Shown here: one piece after another, positions 13,523-14,658 of the stretch
Numbering within the stretch: position 1 is the stretch's first letter
Layout: the number at the start of each line of letters is the position of its first letter
Source: JABDOU01 sp041609995
GTDB lineage: Bacteria; Actinomycetota; Acidimicrobiia; Spongiisociales; SHLN01
Assembly (NCBI GenBank): GCA_041609995.1
Contig: JBFIPU010000070.1
Coordinates: 1 to 14,658, forward strand
Length of the DNA: 14,658 nucleotides
Direction: 5' to 3'
Program-made: the position numbers and the translations under genes
The notes under the pieces: model-generated
What the model was told of the DNA's origin: nothing
What the model saw: only the letters and a program-made list of their open reading frames with translations
Databases searched by the model: none

Positions 13523-13909
13523 ATGGCAAAGATGTCCACAGAAGACTTCATCAAGGCGTTCGAGGAGATGACGGTCCTAGAGCTCAACGAGTTGCGCAAG
13601 GCGTTTGAGGAGCACTTCGATGTCACCGCCGCAGCCCCGGTAGCGGTCGCGGCGGCGGCAGCCGGTGACGGCGCCGGAGCAGCGGCCGACGAGGAGAAGG
13701 ACGAGTTCGACGTCATGCTCACGGGCGACGGTGGGAACAAGATCCAGGTCATCAAGGCTGTGCGTGGCATCACCAAGCTCGGCCTCAAGGAGGCCAAAGA
13801 GCTCGTCGAGAAGGCCCCGACGGCCGTCCTCGAGGGCGCCAACAAGGACGACGCCGAAGCCGCCAAGGCTGCGATCGAATCAGCCGGCGGTCAGGTCGAA
13901 CTCAAGTAG
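13523..13909 (+). CDS. rplL: 50S ribosomal protein L7/L12
   Basis: 128 residues, normal length. The N-terminal dimerisation domain (about 5-34, TEDFIKAFEEMTVLELNELRKAFEEHFDV) binds the L10 helix. A flexible Ala/Gly hinge is at about 36-55. The C-terminal domain, about 58-128, recruits GTPase translation factors (EFDVMLTGDGGNKIQVIKAVRGITKLGLKEAKELVEKAP...AKAAIESAGGQVELK). The ATG is preceded by GGAGG that overlaps the end of rplJ, so the two are translationally coupled. The next gene is not rpoB but a minus-strand gene whose stop is three bases away. Confidence 0.98.
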   Translation: MAKMSTEDFIKAFEEMTVLELNELRKAFEEHFDVTAAAPVAVAAAAAGDGAGAAADEEKDEFDVMLTGDGGNKIQVIKAVRGITKLGLKEAKELVEKAPTAVLEGANKDDAEAAKAAIESAGGQVELK

Positions 13910-13912
13910 CGG

Positions 13913-14658
13913 CTACCCGGCGAAGCACCCATAGGCAGAATTTGCGATCGTGAGATCGCCCAATTCGATCAATCCCTTGGGTGTCTCGACCACCAGGCCT
14001 TGCGCGTTTGCGATGATGGGCCCGCTGCCCGCGCACGGTTCCTCGGGCGGAGCGAAGTCCAACTCGCCGGCTACGATCGGCCAGCGCCTTGCGACGTGCG
14101 CCACGGGTTCCCAACCTTCGACGACGTCGTCGCAGTTGTTGGCGAGCAGGTGCTTTCCCACCACGACCTGTGCGGTCCATCGTCCATTCGGAAAGGAGAC
14201 CGGTGGGAGGGGTGCGGTGCCGTCGTCGCTTGGGTGCAGCATCACTGCCACCCTCTGATCTTCGGTCGAGATCGTGAAGCCCAGGCCGCATTCCCACGAG
14301 AGTGCGAGATCAGCGCTGCGAACCATGTCCGCCCACTCATCATCGTCCAGGTGGGTGGGCTCGAATGCCGGAAGGATCGAATCCACAACCACGACCTCGT
14401 CCAAGGGCCCGTCGCAGAAGGCCAGGTAGTTGCCCCAATAGCCGTCGGGCACGCCCGGCATGGTCGAGGCCGGGATGATGCCCCCGACGGCATCGATCCG
14501 CATATCGGTGTCGACCAGCACCCCATCCGGCCCAGCCATCACCGTTGGATCATCGGCGGCCTTCGAATAGCCCGGGGGAAACACGATGGTGCGCGGTGCG
14601 TCGCCCAGATCGAGTGTCCAACAGCCGTTTGGCTGGAGGGTGATGACACCGGTCAAAA
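13913..14658 (-). CDS. Hypothetical protein with six cysteines (5' end beyond window)
   Basis: At least 247 residues, running off the right edge; the first in-window start-like codon is TTG at 14656 but the beginning is probably outside. I do not recognise the family. Two similar beta-rich parts are visible: GVITLQPNGCWTLDLGDAPR with IVFPPGY near the visible N-terminus, and GLVVETPKGLIELGDLTIAN with AYGCFAG at the end. Six Cys (about 12, 81, 123, 175, 208 and 244) and the lack of membrane helices suggest an exported protein with disulfides, whose signal peptide would lie beyond the edge. It is convergent with rplL with only three bases between stops and no terminator visible. Composition and codon use match the surroundings. 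Confidence 0.72.
   Translation of the reverse strand, partial: LTGVITLQPNGCWTLDLGDAPRTIVFPPGYSKAADDPTVMAGPDGVLVDTDMRIDAVGGIIPASTMPGVPDGYWGNYLAFCDGPLDEVVVVDSILPAFEPTHLDDDEWADMVRSADLALSWECGLGFTISTEDQRVAVMLHPSDDGTAPLPPVSFPNGRWTAQVVVGKHLLANNCDDVVEGWEPVAHVARRWPIVAGELDFAPPEEPCAGSGPIIANAQGLVVETPKGLIELGDLTIANSAYGCFAG

Overview
This 14.7 kb window is GC-rich bacterial chromosome. The gene content points to an actinobacterium: a tRNA-Trp, secE, nusG, rplK, rplA cluster; NusG with a long acidic N-terminal extension; an actinobacterial-style L10 leader before rplJ-rplL; and an ECF42-type sigma factor paired with a DGPF (YCII-like) protein. The secreted DxDGDG-repeat protein and the style of the intergenic repeats would fit an Acidimicrobiia-like lineage, but that placement is inference.

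Layout. (1) 1-122: the 3' end of a D-lactate-dehydrogenase-type 2-hydroxyacid dehydrogenase. (2) 123-1690, minus strand: a DGPF/YCII protein gene and, overlapping it by 4 bases, an ECF42-like sigma factor with a large C-terminal extension. Upstream lies TGTCGA-N17-CGTC, matching the promoter signature I recall for ECF42 factors, so the pair looks autoregulated. (3) 1787-5226, minus strand: a small DUF1761-like membrane protein, a large secreted protein (five carboxypeptidase-regulatory-like beta domains plus four 47-residue DxDGDG repeats) and a small secreted helical protein. (4) 5417-7513, plus strand: an OmpR/PhoB-type response regulator and its histidine kinase, divergent from the small secreted protein. 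Three 11-bp-phased direct repeats between them look like the regulator's operator. (5) 7613-10529: tRNA-Trp, a short tandem-repeat patch, secE, nusG, rplK, rplA. (6) 10530-12430: an insertion-like block between rplA and rplJ. It holds a 143-bp tandem duplication that copied the end of rplA, an array built on the heptamer CGCTCGC, a reverse-oriented SDR oxidoreductase gene, and the tail ends of two other genes (an amidase and a proline dehydrogenase) facing each other. (7) 12438-13909: candidate promoter, L10 leader with an attenuator hairpin, rplJ (with a 111-residue acidic tail) and rplL. (8) 13913-14658, minus strand: a cysteine-containing hypothetical protein, cut by the window edge, where rpoB would usually be expected.

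How it works together: the core is protein secretion (SecE), transcription elongation (NusG) and the L1, L11, L10 and L12 stalk proteins. rplJL keeps its own promoter and leader, which may explain why material between rplA and rplJ is tolerated. The remaining genes form two sensory/regulatory modules: ECF42-DGPF, and the two-component system with its neighbouring secreted protein. I see no CRISPR array, transposase, phage gene or recognisable defence system. The most unusual signals are the duplicated rplA end in the heptamer array, the double gene-tail remnant, and the acidic extensions on NusG and L10.
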